Below are positions 34,864 through 46,117 of a stretch of 64,000 nucleotides of DNA, piece after piece. The stretch's first letter is position 1, and every line of letters begins with the position of its first letter. Made by a program: the position numbers and the translations under genes. Under the pieces are notes generated by a model. It was given only the letters and a program-made list of their open reading frames with translations. It was not told where the DNA came from and ran no database searches. Origin of the DNA: Bigelowiella natans CCMP2755 (lineage: Eukaryota; Cercozoa; Chlorarachniophyceae); contig ADNK01001569.1 of assembly GCA_000320545.1 (NCBI GenBank), forward strand, positions 1 through 64,000. The letters run 5' to 3'.

Positions 34864-37800
34864 AACAAACGGACGAGTGACATTAGCCCATTATCATTAT
34901 CATCATTATCATCATCATTATCATCATCATTAGCCCATTATCATTATCATCATTATCATCATCATTATCATCATCATTAGCCCATTATCATTATCATCAT
35001 TATCATCATCATTATCACCATCGTCACGTATGTGCTACACACGTACTAACAAACATCACCGATAAATGTCTAACTACCGACTAGTTACTACTCATACTAC
35101 AACTACTATCTATGACCTTGATAAGCTTCAATGCTGCAGGATGACAGGTAGCACCTCTCATCATGTGAAGGCCCCATGTACACTGATCAGGTAGTAGGTA
35201 ATAATAATAACAATCATGATCATATAGTAGAGACTTTGTAGTAAGTAGCTAGCACCTTCCCTCCAGGCCACTGGCACAGTCGTGTCAGAATGTCCATCTT
35301 TAATTTGGGGGGGGAGGGAGGGGGGGGGCAGCAGCAGCAAGTCAAGATGTAAGATCAAGAAAAAGAAGAACAAGCAACAGGGAAAAGAAGAAAAACACAG
35401 CATAGGTACGAACAGCGTATGATGGCAAACACGGAAAATGAGTGATATTATGGAGAGATATGAACGTTAGTAGAAACGTCTGCTTTCACGACTCCTCTTG
35501 CTCTTTCATCATCATCATCATCTTGTTCTTCTTCTTCTTCTTCAATTGCATATTTGGCGGTTGGGATCCACTCACGTATGTGCCTTGTTGCTAGCAGTGA
35601 TACTAGTAGTAAGGCTAATAATACCTGGAAATTGGTGATCTTGCTACTGTGCCAAAACCCCCTATCTCGAAGCACTCTGTTGTTTCACAATGCAGCCATC
35701 ACGCCATAATAATGCTCGTCATCCAATCATACGATTAGTGACGATGACGACGACGATGATGATGATGCTAGTGATGATATTGACGATGATGATGACGATG
35801 ATGATGAGTCACCTTTGAATAGGGCCTTTGAGCTCCTTTACCTCCTGGACGTTAAGAGCCTTGTTCTGATGAAAACACGAAGAAGAAGAAGAAGAGGAGG
35901 AGGAGGAGGAAGAACATTGAAAGGATTATAAGAAGACCGATTTGTTGGAATTCCTCTGCTACTGCTACTAACTCGCTGCTGCTGCTGCTGCTGCTTTTAG
36001 TCATGATTATAGCTTTGTGTCATCTTAGCAGCCAAATTCATTTAGCGATCGAAAGAGGATGTTTGTCACCCTCATCATCGTCAATATTATAGTCTATTTA
36101 AGACGCTATCATTCTGGAGATATTGTTATCATCATCGTCATCATCATCGCTTTTCGTCCATTCAAACAGCAATTCATCATACAGTCTTCTTCTGGTCATC
36201 ATCGTTTGCAGTTAGCACTACTACAACAAGTAAAGAAGACAAAGCAGCAACCTTGAAATCTTCATCAGCGAGGATCTTCGTTTGTGCCTTCTCAAGACCT
36301 GCCATCACCTACGCAGAGACGCTTTATTACGATATACATGGTGATAAAGAAGCAGCAGCTTGATGATGACCGCCTACCTCCTGAAAATCCCAGCACTACC
36401 GCTACTACTACTACTACCTTATCAAGATCGAGTTTATTGTAGCTACTCAATTCAGGAGCGAGAGGAATGTTCTGCAGATAGATAGCAGCCATGCGAAGGA
36501 AGAGGAAGGAAATCAAAGACCTCACTACTACCTCATTATGTCAGCATTTCAGGATGATGAAGGCTTCAACTATACCCCCCCCCCCCCCCCCCCACCATTC
36601 TTTAAAGGTCTGCAGTAGCATCCTTATAATATCAAGAAACAACATTTGCATTCATTGCATTTTCCTCCCTTCATCACATCATCATCATCATCGTCCGACT
36701 TTGTATGGACTTGGGGCCTCCGCGCCGGATGCTTTCGCAATTGCACCTTCCACCTTTAGCAGGTAAGCACACGATCATCAGCACCACCATCATCATCATT
36801 ATCGGTAGCATCAATATAACACAATAGAGATGACGACAACTCGAACAGGATGTGAGAGGGCAGAGGAGGGGGAGGAGGAGGAGGAGGAGGAGGAGGAGGA
36901 GATGAAGATAAGGAGTAGTGGTAGCGAGCACGGTGAAATGTCCTTGACTTGAATTGCTCATATTACTACTTTTCCTGCCAGAACAGCAAGTACATGCACT
37001 ACTGATACTGGAACTTTCTTCTATCCGCAATCTCACCCATTCATTCGGTGGTAATGCTAACTAACAAGCAAACAACTACTAACAAGCAAACAACTACCAT
37101 TGCTGTAAGTGCGTTTGGATCTGCTCCTTTCATCTCATCCAACTGTTGATGTAATCAATGACACAATGAATATAAACAGCTGTAAGAAACTTCGCACATA
37201 GCAAGCAAGCAGTGACGAAAGGTAAAGAAAATGCTTTTTTTTCCAGCTGATAATTCTCTTCTTTCGAGCCAGCAAAACCGCAGAAGAAGTCATTTAAAAT
37301 ATCAAGAGCTACCGAACGTTTTTCCAAAGGAAATTATCGATTTTTCCATTTTTCAATGTTGAACCGAATCTTCCGTGTACATTTCCTTCTCTCCGTGCGT
37401 GTTTAATCATGTGGTATCATGGTTACTGCTTGTTGGAGCTGACTAGCTACCTTTTCAGATCTAAGATATACTTGGAAGGTTGGGAATGCTTGCACACCCA
37501 GGTTTTGTGCGAGAGGCTTCGTGTTGTCTACATTCACTTTCAGAAAAATCGCCTAGAATTCGATGATTATTGAGAATTAACAGCTACCGGCAATCGTGTG
37601 TTTGTAGTTTGGCCTTACCTTGTCGTTGTACTTCGTGGCCAACGACTGCGTAAAAGTAATACATCATCACAAGACAATAGCTTACTGCAATCGATGTGTT
37701 TGTAGTTGCTACGACACGCAGTACGCTCATGTCCACTTGGATGTGGAGGGCTGTCGCATTCACCTTAAAGTGGGGAGCGATCTTGTTGCCTACGAATAAA

Positions 37801-38627
37801 AATAAGAGGAATGTTAAATATGCCAAACTCATAGACGTCGCAAGCGTGTTAGCGATCTTACATGGTCCGCACCACACGGCGTAGAAGTCGACGACCACAG
37901 GCTAAAATTATAGAAGACAACATATGCTCATGGGATTACATTCATTCGGTTAAATACGGCGTATAGCAGTCACGGGAAAAGAGTTCTAGGGTATTATTCT
38001 TTATGCGATGATGCATTCGTTTCCTTGCAAGTTACCTTGTTCCCAGCTGACTTTAGGAAGTCGTCCCACTCTTCAGCCTTTATATTTATGCAATAGACAA
38101 AAGATACATGGAATTAGTACAGATCATGCGAGATTGAACGTGAGGGAGGTGTGTTGGCTGGTGTTATCTGTGATTTATTACACTTTTCAAATCCTCGTAT
38201 GGCAGGCTAACTTTTGCGTCTCCCCCCCCTCCAGCACCCATTCCTCCCATTCCTCCCATTCCCCCTTGTCCTCCCATTAGCGCCTGCATTTTTTGCATGA
38301 ACTTCTGAATGTCAGGGTCGTTCATCATTCCAGCCTAAATATTGCGAAATGGAAGAGCTTACAACTCCAAACATCAGCTGCAGAGACCTACTTGCAACAA
38401 AAGGGCGACGAGAACGATCAAATCATTGATTCTTTTTTTACCGCAGCCCCCGGGTTCGATCGAAGTGACTGGAGCCTTTCCATAAAGCCAGGCTTTTGCA
38501 TCAGCTCCATTATCTCGGGATCCCGCATTAGCTGTTGCATTGCAGACATCATTTGTGGGTTTTGCATCATCTGCTGCTGCATATCTTCCATTCCACCGCC
38601 GCCGCCGCCGCCGCCAAATCCATCCAT
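32582..38627 (-). CDS. STI1-like / thioredoxin / PUL-domain protein
   Basis: Many small exons. The start at 38627 gives a Gly run and Met-rich STI1-type repeats (MMSAMQQLMRDPEIMELMQK, then MMNDPDIQKFMQKMQALMGG and a GMGGMG linker). A thioredoxin domain follows: AEEWDDFLKSAGNK, VVVDFYAVWCGPCNKIAPHF built over a 26-bp exon, SLATKYNDK on a 27-bp exon, then AIFLKVNVDNTKPLAQNLGV and QAFPTFQVYLRSEK. After a middle region (VEGAIAKASGAEAPSPYKVG, MAAIYLQNIPLAPELSSYNK, GLEKAQTKILADEDFK, NKALNVQEVKELKGPIQ) comes a PUL-like domain: CHPAALKLIKVI, MITLLANLAITLRFG, VRCLSLVNMMLDGNDQPKQ, LTLGTLLYRDEAVKS, AAKDLDTETLIGE, and last exon 32582-32656 ending NIAAELLICCS. The thioredoxin site WCGPC is intact. In known families PUL binds Cdc48/p97, so a ubiquitin or chaperone-linked redox role is inferred. 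Exons at 34000-36000 are less certain. Confidence 0.75.
33316..34580. repeat. Cluster of trinucleotide and dinucleotide microsatellites in PUL introns
   Basis: Tracts include AGT units (33316-33347), TAC (33553-33590), ATC (33823-33848), CAT (34139-34173), CTA (34306-34342) and a compound (CA)n(GA)n at 34509-34568. Another GA tract is at 34826-34860. Confidence 0.85.
34884..35024. repeat. 47-bp tandem repeat, three copies
   Basis: A unit beginning TAGCCCATTATCATTATCAT repeats exactly at 34884, 34931 and 34978 (period 47). The third copy degenerates at its end. It lies in an intron of the STI1-thioredoxin-PUL gene. Confidence 0.9.
36860..36902. repeat. (GGA)n microsatellite
   Basis: About 13 GGA units in an intron between the thioredoxin and PUL parts. 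Confidence 0.8.
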
Positions 38628-38975
38628 GTTAATTGTTCGAGCTTGAACGGTGGTACTGGTAAAGGAAGGGGGAGAGCAACCACTGGCTATCTCCTTCGAT
38701 TCCGGGGGATGATGGTTGGATTCCTTGGACCCGATTTTCGACGCCAGTAGCGACAAAAATACACAAATAACATGCCAATTTAATTCTACGTCATTCTTTG
38801 CAATCAGACAAACTAAGAAAAGGCAGCCTTTCTCGGCTTTTCGAAGTAAAAATAGGTGAGCAGTGAAGTCCGCTGTTCGAAAGGCATTTTTAATTCGCGA
38901 GTAGTTTTTACGAGTTGTTGTCATTTGAAATATCCAAGAAAAATTTTAGGCAATATTGCCAGGAAAGCGACGGCG
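38628..38975. promoter_or_regulatory. Short bidirectional promoter region (348 bp)
   Basis: Separates the start codons of the STI1-thioredoxin-PUL gene (minus) and the kinase gene (plus). No canonical box recognised and no CTAG sites. Confidence 0.5.
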
Positions 38976-41900
38976 ATGATTGTGGAGAACGGGTTTTCCA
39001 GGTACAACAATCCGAAGCTTTACAGTGAGTTAAACCCTTCTTCTCGGAGATCTCTTCATTAGAATTCCACTTATTTAATGTCGCAGTACAAATAACGGCG
39101 GGAAACTTCAGTATACGAATAGGTTCTTCAGCCGTGACTCTGTCTGAGAATGCCTATTTTCGGTGCCGAGAAAGTACAACATGTGCACTTCTCCGTCGGC
39201 ACAATCGAACTAACCCTTGGAGCTAACGATCAAGCTGACCCCGCCCTTTCTACGAGCTCGCACACCGCAATGTATTAGCATAAAACACGTTATTAAATTT
39301 GTCCACATGGGCCATAGCAGTAAAATTCAATGGAGGAAATAAAAACACGATTCGTCGTGATTTCCATAGCTGGTGCATGCCTGACGTTGTTCATACTTTT
39401 ATCGATACATAGATGTCGAAGCCCTATCGGGTATTTCCTGCTGGAGCTAACGATGTAGTTTATAGGCGTAACCAGAATCGTCAATCTTCTACTCGCTCAG
39501 TCACGCCCCCACCGAGAGAGTGATACACCACACATGTCAAAATTAGTACCAGCAAGAAATTGATTTGATATTTTTCTGATTCATACTAGTCGAAATGTAG
39601 TTCGTCGAGGAGTCAGAAATAAGGGTGGTAGATCTGCGTCCCCGGGTCCGGAGAGATCTGTTGAAGATGATTTTAAGGTAACAGCCCCTCAAAATGATAA
39701 CATGATGCCCCCTACTAACTCGTTTCGTTATTATTCCACAGAAAATTCAAAGCGCCTTGAATGGAGAAAAAGTTCTCTGGGCAGGAACAGTGAAACATGT
39801 ATTATTATAAGTAAAATGATGATGCAAGAATCGAAAGTCCGTTCCTCCCACCGTATTTAAGGTTACTGGACTCAGGGGGCAGGAGCCCAAGTCGTGCCTG
39901 CTCATCGTTACTGATGGAGCAATCTACAAAGTTATAGATTTCGTTTTACAATTTAGGCTGCTTATCCATTTATTCTTACTTCGTTCCTAGGTTAGACTCC
40001 AAGATCGGAAAATAACCCGGCGAATAGTTTTTAAGGAACTCGTAAAACTGACCTTCAACCTCGACAATAGAATGCTTATTATGCACTGCAAGGAGTGAGT
40101 TAGTTTTGAATTCCGTGCCGCTATTCTCGTAACACCAGAAATATTTGTCCACAGGGGTCAGTATCGGTATAGAACTTCGCAAAGAGCTGCTTGCAACGCA
40201 ATTGTTAATACCATTGATAAGGTATTCTTCGATCCATCACCGTTAATTATATATGATGGATCTAACTTATTTATGTAAAGGCGGTGAAAGCCTTTGAAAG
40301 ACAGCTGGGAATTGTGAGAAGAGGAAACTTTTGTGTTAAAATCGCCACTCCTACGAAGGTACTACTCTATATAGTGTTTTCGCGTATTCGAAAAGAAATT
40401 GTACACCTGTCAGCCACCGCCTTCAAGACCAACAGGGCAGCCTACTGGGCAGCCACGAACACAATCTCAAATCCGCAAATCTAGACCCCCAATATCCATT
40501 TCCCAAGATTCTCAACGTCCGACATCAGTTTCGCCTGTTCCGAAAAGAGATGCATTCAAAACATTTGGGCAAGATCGTGCATCACCGCGCGGCTTGATGA
40601 ACTCGTCATCTCTCTCTTCCATTTCCTCCACCTCGACTAACGGACTTAATCATTCATCCCGTACACCAACAAAATATTCGATTTCGTCGACGTCGCAGTA
40701 TTCACCGACGCAATCTCCGACATTTGTGTCTACACAGTCTACTCCATCCTTCAGGTTTAATAAATACGTCCACTCTGAACTAGAATTTCGTCTGATGAAG
40801 CCAGTATTGTTATCTTTTTTTGTGTGTGTGTTAAAGTCTAGCTGATTTTTCTCTGAAGTCCGCGTTGCGTCAGAAGAACCGCAGATCCCGGAAAACTTAC
40901 ACGTATGCGACCAATATAGTTCCACCTTCTAATTCCAAGTTCCACTTTGCGTTCTCTAATATTTTCCTTGTTGATTTGGTTTATGTATATGAAACATATG
41001 TTTCCCATTTTCAAATCTATTTGTGTTGCAGTGATGTTGGCGACGAAGTAAGTGAATTTCAAAATGAATTTGGTTGAAAGAAAGAAACTCTAATGCCCTT
41101 TCTACCATTGTAGACAAGCCAGTCGCTAAATCAGCAGGGCGGAAATTTCTACATGTGCTTCTGTGTCGCAGGATATGGGTGACATTCTTATTACTATCAT
41201 ATAGACTCGACTGTGTAAGATCTTGTTTATATTGCTCAGAGTATGTGACGATTTTCACCCTCAATTTGATTGCGATGCTCACTCGGACAATCAATCTACT
41301 GCTTCGGACGATGCCGGTCTTGATATGAGTAACTGGCGGAGATATTTTGATCAGAAATCTGGTCGGCCATATTGGCATAATCACAAGACCTCAGAATCGA
41401 CCTGGTATGATCCCTCAATAGCAATAGCTCGTGCCAAGGAGGTTAAGAGGGCACAAAAGGATTCACACATTACCGTCCCAACATCGTCAAAGGGCAGAAG
41501 GAGAAAGTTCGTAAGAATAGAAAGCAATTAATGGGTTTTAAGTTATATTTATTCATCCATATATATTTTACAGACCTGCGTCTGCAGCAGTAGCAGCAGC
41601 ACAAAAGCTCAGGGAAAAGAATGTAATTATACTTTTCCTATTTTAATGAAGTTTCACTTATCCTACAATTATCTATGTTCTAATCACAATTATAAGGCAG
41701 AAGAGCGTGCTAAAACTGAAGATAATGAGGAAAAGTTAAACATAGAGGCACTTGAGAAACTTTTGGAACTCATGGGTGACGTGAGAAAGAAGGGTAAAGC
41801 TCCTCGATATTACGCCATTTAATATGAACAAGAATTGATGAAATAAATTCTAGGTTTTACGTATCTTTGTTCAAAATTCGTTCGCAATCCCGATGCATAC

Positions 41901-44044
41901 CTCAAAAGCAACAGTATGAACAGTTATTTCAAAATGATGGAACCGCTAAACTTCCCTAAATATTTAAGGTGATATGAGTCACTATCGTCAGCTCAGACGG
42001 GCACGAAATGAGAGGAAAAAGGTCTATATTTCTAAATAATTTCTAAATACTAAAGATAAAAACTACATTTTCAGAACGCATCAAGTCTGCAGATAAATCC
42101 AGCAATTGGCCAATTTTTGGAAGGAACGCCAAGTGCTCATTTCTTGAAGCTAGCAGGAATCAAACTCCTGAGAAACGTCTATAAATTGCCTCAATTTCAC
42201 CTCGATCAACTAGAGAATGAGGTGGGGGTGATTATATGATGTGAAAATAAAGAAGAAGCTTGCATTAAAATATATTTCATCTTAAAAAGGCACTGGAATC
42301 ACTCGAGGACTACTCGTTGTCAAAAGCTAGACAGAAATTTCTTAAAATTGTGAAACGGGTAGAATGCTACCTCTGTACCGTAGATCAAATAACAATTATG
42401 TTTAATTTCTTAGCTGGAAAACAGAAAGTATGACTTACTGTCTATAGTAGGAAAAGGGGTAATCTTATCAAAAACATAGTTTCCCGCATTTCTGATTATA
42501 GATATTCATTACAGTCATTTGGTAGTGTCTACATGGCAAGACCCCTCCCCGGGAAATTTCCTACAGTAAGTTACGATGAAAAAAATATTACAGCACTGAA
42601 ATTTCAAAATTTCTTAATCTCCTAACTTTTTAGTTGCAGAAGGGGACCAGAGTCATTGCAGTGAAGTCCATTGATATGGTAAATTTAGTGAATAGGGAAT
42701 ATTATTATGAATGATTACACTTTCGATATGAAGTCTGATGAGGAGGACCTTACTGAGCTTTCGAAGGAGATTGAGGTTCTAGCAGAAGGGGAGGTCGGCA
42801 GCAATTCTAAATTGAGACTGATATTTGGAGTCCTTATGCGAATGTTTGACGCATAGGTTTGTTCTCAATTGGTTCAGTACTACGGGTGTGAAAGTATAGA
42901 TCGGTCATAAAAATTCATGTTTATAAGCAAAGCATCGGATATAAAGATATAAACTACTGTGTTACAAATAAGGTTCTTAATGCTATCGATGGAGCTGATG
43001 GATGGGGCCATTGATAAATTAAAGCCATTACCGGAGGTTTCGAATTTCATTTGAATACGACCTCATTCTTTTACATTCATTTTTTGGTTTAGGCTGCTGT
43101 AGCAGTCATTATGAGAGAGTCGCTTCTGGGTCTTTCTTTCCTTTGGAACAAATATAAAAAGTTTCATCGGTAATTTACAATTTGTTACGTCGTTTGATCT
43201 TATCACAGTAATATTCCCTGTTTCAGAGACTTGAAAGGTGCAAATATTTTATATACACTGCGTGGGGATGTAAAACTGGCAGATTTTGGATGCGTTCGCT
43301 CATTGGGAGGTATGAATTTCAGTAACACCTCGCTCAAATCGTATACTCTATTTCACATATATTTCAACAAATAAACAGGAAATACACGTCTAGCGACAAC
43401 TAAGGTGGGTTCTCCTTATTGGATGGCACCAGAAGTCATTAAAGATCAACCATACAATCAGGTAATCAACCTTGCTTCATATATGAATACAATATAGCTG
43501 AGATTTGGTGCTTATCTATACAATTCTACTGTGTGTTTCAACAGCTCGTAGATGTTTGGTCTCTAGGAATAACATGCATCGAAATAGTAACAGGAAAGGT
43601 GAATCTTACTGCTCAAACATCAGGACTCAAATTTCTTAGGGTTCTACATACTAATCAAGGTTCCGTGTCAAGGGCAAGGAATGACGCAGGCTATGGATTC
43701 TATCCTCAAGGATCCAGCCCCTCGTCTTAGCGAGAGGTGGAAAATTAAATTATGTTTTGTGACATCTCTGAGGCTAGTAATCGTCGCAGGTACTCTAAAG
43801 AAATCAAAGACTTCATCGTTGCTTGTGTTGATAAAGAGCCCAGTGATCGAGTTCCTGTTGATGAATTGCTCAAGCTAGATTTTATTACGCAGGTACGAAT
43901 TCACATCGACTATTCATAATCCAGTTTTGTTAGCCAGCAAACTATGAGTATTTTTTGTTACTATGCATAATGATTCAGGCTGGAGATGTAGATTCATGGC
44001 TCCCAAATAACGCTCGACCTCCTCCTGCTCCTCCACGGCGCTAA
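38976..44044 (+). CDS. STE20-like protein kinase with N-terminal TH1/PH-like domain and WW domain
   Basis: Multi-exon serine/threonine kinase. From ATG 38976 (MIVENGFS) a second exon gives RNVVRRGVRNKGGRSASPGP. At 39741-40360 a fold like the myosin-I TH1/PH tail: IQSALNGEKVLWAGTVKH, CLLIVTDGAIYK, RLQDRKITRRIVFKELVKLT, NLDNRMLIMHCK, ACNAIVNTIDKAVKAFERQL. A Pro/Ser/Thr-rich linker (PPPSRPTGQPTGQPRTQSQ) spans 40416-40755. A WW domain (NWRRYFDQKSGRPYWHNHKT, SESTWYDP) lies at 41330-41415. The kinase domain (42415-43890) shows IVGKGSFGSVYMARPL, VIAVKSID with the ATP lysine, KFHRDLKGANIL, LADFGCV, KVGSPYWMAPEVIKD, VDVWSLGITCIEIVTGK, CVDKEPSDRVPVDELLKLDF. It ends ARPPPAPPRR, itself a proline motif. 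All catalytic motifs are intact, so activity is expected. The exon after VTGK is uncertain. Confidence 0.85.
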
Positions 44045-44778
44045 AGAGTTGTAACCCATGAAATGAGTAAACAAATCGTGTGTCAAAAATTGTGGATGAA
44101 CTAGCGTGATTTCTGTTCTCGCGTGAGCTTAGCATTGGCGTTACCTTGAAATCATCACGCATGGTGCATCGCTCATTTGTTGCATCGCACAGCAGCATGC
44201 ACACTACTAGCTAGCTAGCTACATCATGTAAGCAAAAAAAGGCAGGACAGCCACGTTGCTAGATTACTCTCATCATTGGCTGATCTACTGATCTAGCTAG
44301 CGTAGTAATTGCATCACACAATGCTAGAACATGTGAATTAGACATCTTCTAAGCACTAGAGCACATCTACACATCTCTAGATCTAGCTAGCTAGACGTGC
44401 ACATGGACATACACGCATGTCTAGCTAGCTAGCTAGCTAGACATCTCTAGATCTAGATGTCTAGACATTGCCAGATTGCAATACAGCAGTCTAGCAATGC
44501 TAGAATATCTAGTTGTAAGTTGATATATCGCTAAATCGATATCGAGTCATCGCCTTCTAGCCTTATCTAGTTATACACGCTTCGGTGCGCCTCTACCAAG
44601 CTAACAAGATCTATCTAGACTGAGCTGCATCACTACTAGACTAGATCATGAGCGCTCAACAACGACGTGCGCTAGTCAAATAGTGCGTGCGAAATGTAAT
44701 GCTATTAGGCTTGGATAGAGGGTTGACACAATAGATTATTTTATCTCTTGATTGAAAAAACTGTTTGTGCAACCTGTG
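44045..44778. other. Convergent 3'-3' spacer, the densest CTAG cluster
   Basis: No gene. From 44208 to 44660 the sequence is built from overlapping CTAGCTAG, TCTAGATCTAG and TGTCTAGACA words, including about 20 bp of uninterrupted CTAG units near 44421-44441 next to inverted TCTAGATCTAGATGTCTAGA. Confidence 0.75.
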
Positions 44779-45791
44779 CTAGTATGTGGAAGATTTGATC
44801 ATCAGGCGATTCTGTCGCTTATTGACCATCTTGATGGCCCATGGAACCCAAAGAAACCAATCCACAAATAACAACGCTAGTGGTGCGCACGAATTAAGCA
44901 GTGTCAGCAAAGTCATTCGGTGGTTAGTACCATATTTACGGAGAAACTTCCCCAGATAAACTCTAAAACCGATGTACACGAATCGGATGTTCAGCGGAGT
45001 TCTCAACAGCGTGATGCATGCGAGAACGAGCAACCCCGAAATTTTTTGAAGGGATGGAATCTTGTAATGCCTTCCAACCTTCCCAAGAGCAAAGCAGGGA
45101 GCGATAACTTGCTGTGCAATCATAGCGATCCATGGCCGCTCAAACTTTCCGGTAGCGTGCACGGAGAAAGTCGTGATGAATTGCACCAAGTGATGAACCT
45201 TAAGAAAACATGCAGACCATTATTTAATTCAGAACTACAACTCTAATCAAATGGGGGCGCTTATGACCACGGCATCCCATCCTTGGAAGTAGCATGCATG
45301 GATGGTGTCTGCAAGCGAAAGATACACCCAGTACCTATTGGTTGTCCACCATAACAGCAAGAGAGTCAGAATTTTGATGTAAGTCCATACTTAGCTAGGT
45401 GGGGGGAAATACAGGGAGAAAACAATTCTCTCAAGTTGAAGGGAAATATATTGATCGGATTCTAATCATAGGCGTGAAACCATCATCATACATCTCTTGG
45501 CAAACGTATCTGGCGCACACCGTATCAGTCGGCGTACAACTTGCTTATTTGGTGCTTCAGCTTCCGGGTCGCACTTCTTGCTTTCAAGCAACCCTTTCAA
45601 ATTACATTTCATGATGCTCGTTAACCCACTTCCGGCTCAATTCTTCATGCTGTTCGTAGAAGAATAAATGAATGAGAAAGGGGAGATAATAATATACCGG
45701 CACTAAGAAGCTCCTTAAGGCAATAAGCTCCAGACACAGCCTCTGAACTTGCAATGATAGCAGTTCGAAGGGAAGAAGTGTCCAGCCCCAT
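44779..45791 (-). CDS. Unrecognised multi-pass membrane protein
   Basis: I do not recognise the family. The start at 45791 gives MGLDTSSLRTAIIASSEAVS. Further exons read FYEQHEELSRKWVNEHHEM (near 45635), CDPEAEAPNKQVVRRLIRCA (45490-45580), and a hydrophobic exon with VWTYIKILTLLLLWWTTN and RYWVYLSLADTIHACYFQGW (45245-45395). The last, large exon has HHLVQFITTFSVHATGKFER, PWIAMIAQQVIAPCFALG, LLVLACITLLRTPLN and LLTLLNSCAPLALLFVDWFL with WVPWAIKMVNK, ending IKSSTY. Four or five membrane spans are likely. The His pair in HHLV is reminiscent of TLC-type enzymes, but this is weak. It is convergent with the kinase and divergent from the phosphatase gene. Confidence 0.55.
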
Positions 45792-46117
45792 TTCCAATGG
45801 ATTGGGAAAGGAACTATAACAAATTACCCGGGCGCCATGAATACCCTACCTCATCGATGTTAACGACTGCTGAAAAATAGACCATATTTATACCCCAAAA
45901 CAACCTATTTATATTGTTGGATTATGAAATGAGATCAGCATTAATGCATTTATTTTTCCGATATATGTTTATAAATTGACATTTCATGTAGGTAATTCTT
46001 AGTATATTTTCTAGTCTGCGATGATGCTGGGCTGAATGCCACAGATGCCCACCAGATATTCACTTTCCTTTTTCCTGGTGATGTACATGTAGATCATCTA
46101 CCAGCGGTTCTATTCGT
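45792..46117. promoter_or_regulatory. Divergent spacer between membrane-protein and phosphatase genes
   Basis: AT-rich interval of about 326 bp between two opposite start codons. No specific promoter motif called and no CTAG palindrome cluster. Confidence 0.45.

Noticed and set aside
34884-35024. Possible CRISPR-like array
   Set aside because: The 47-bp copies are directly adjacent with no unique spacers and are made of ATC/ATT microsatellite; the setting is a eukaryotic intron.
40650-41384. Minus-strand ORFs opposite the kinase linker and WW exons
   Set aside because: Antisense to well-supported plus-strand exons; no family match.
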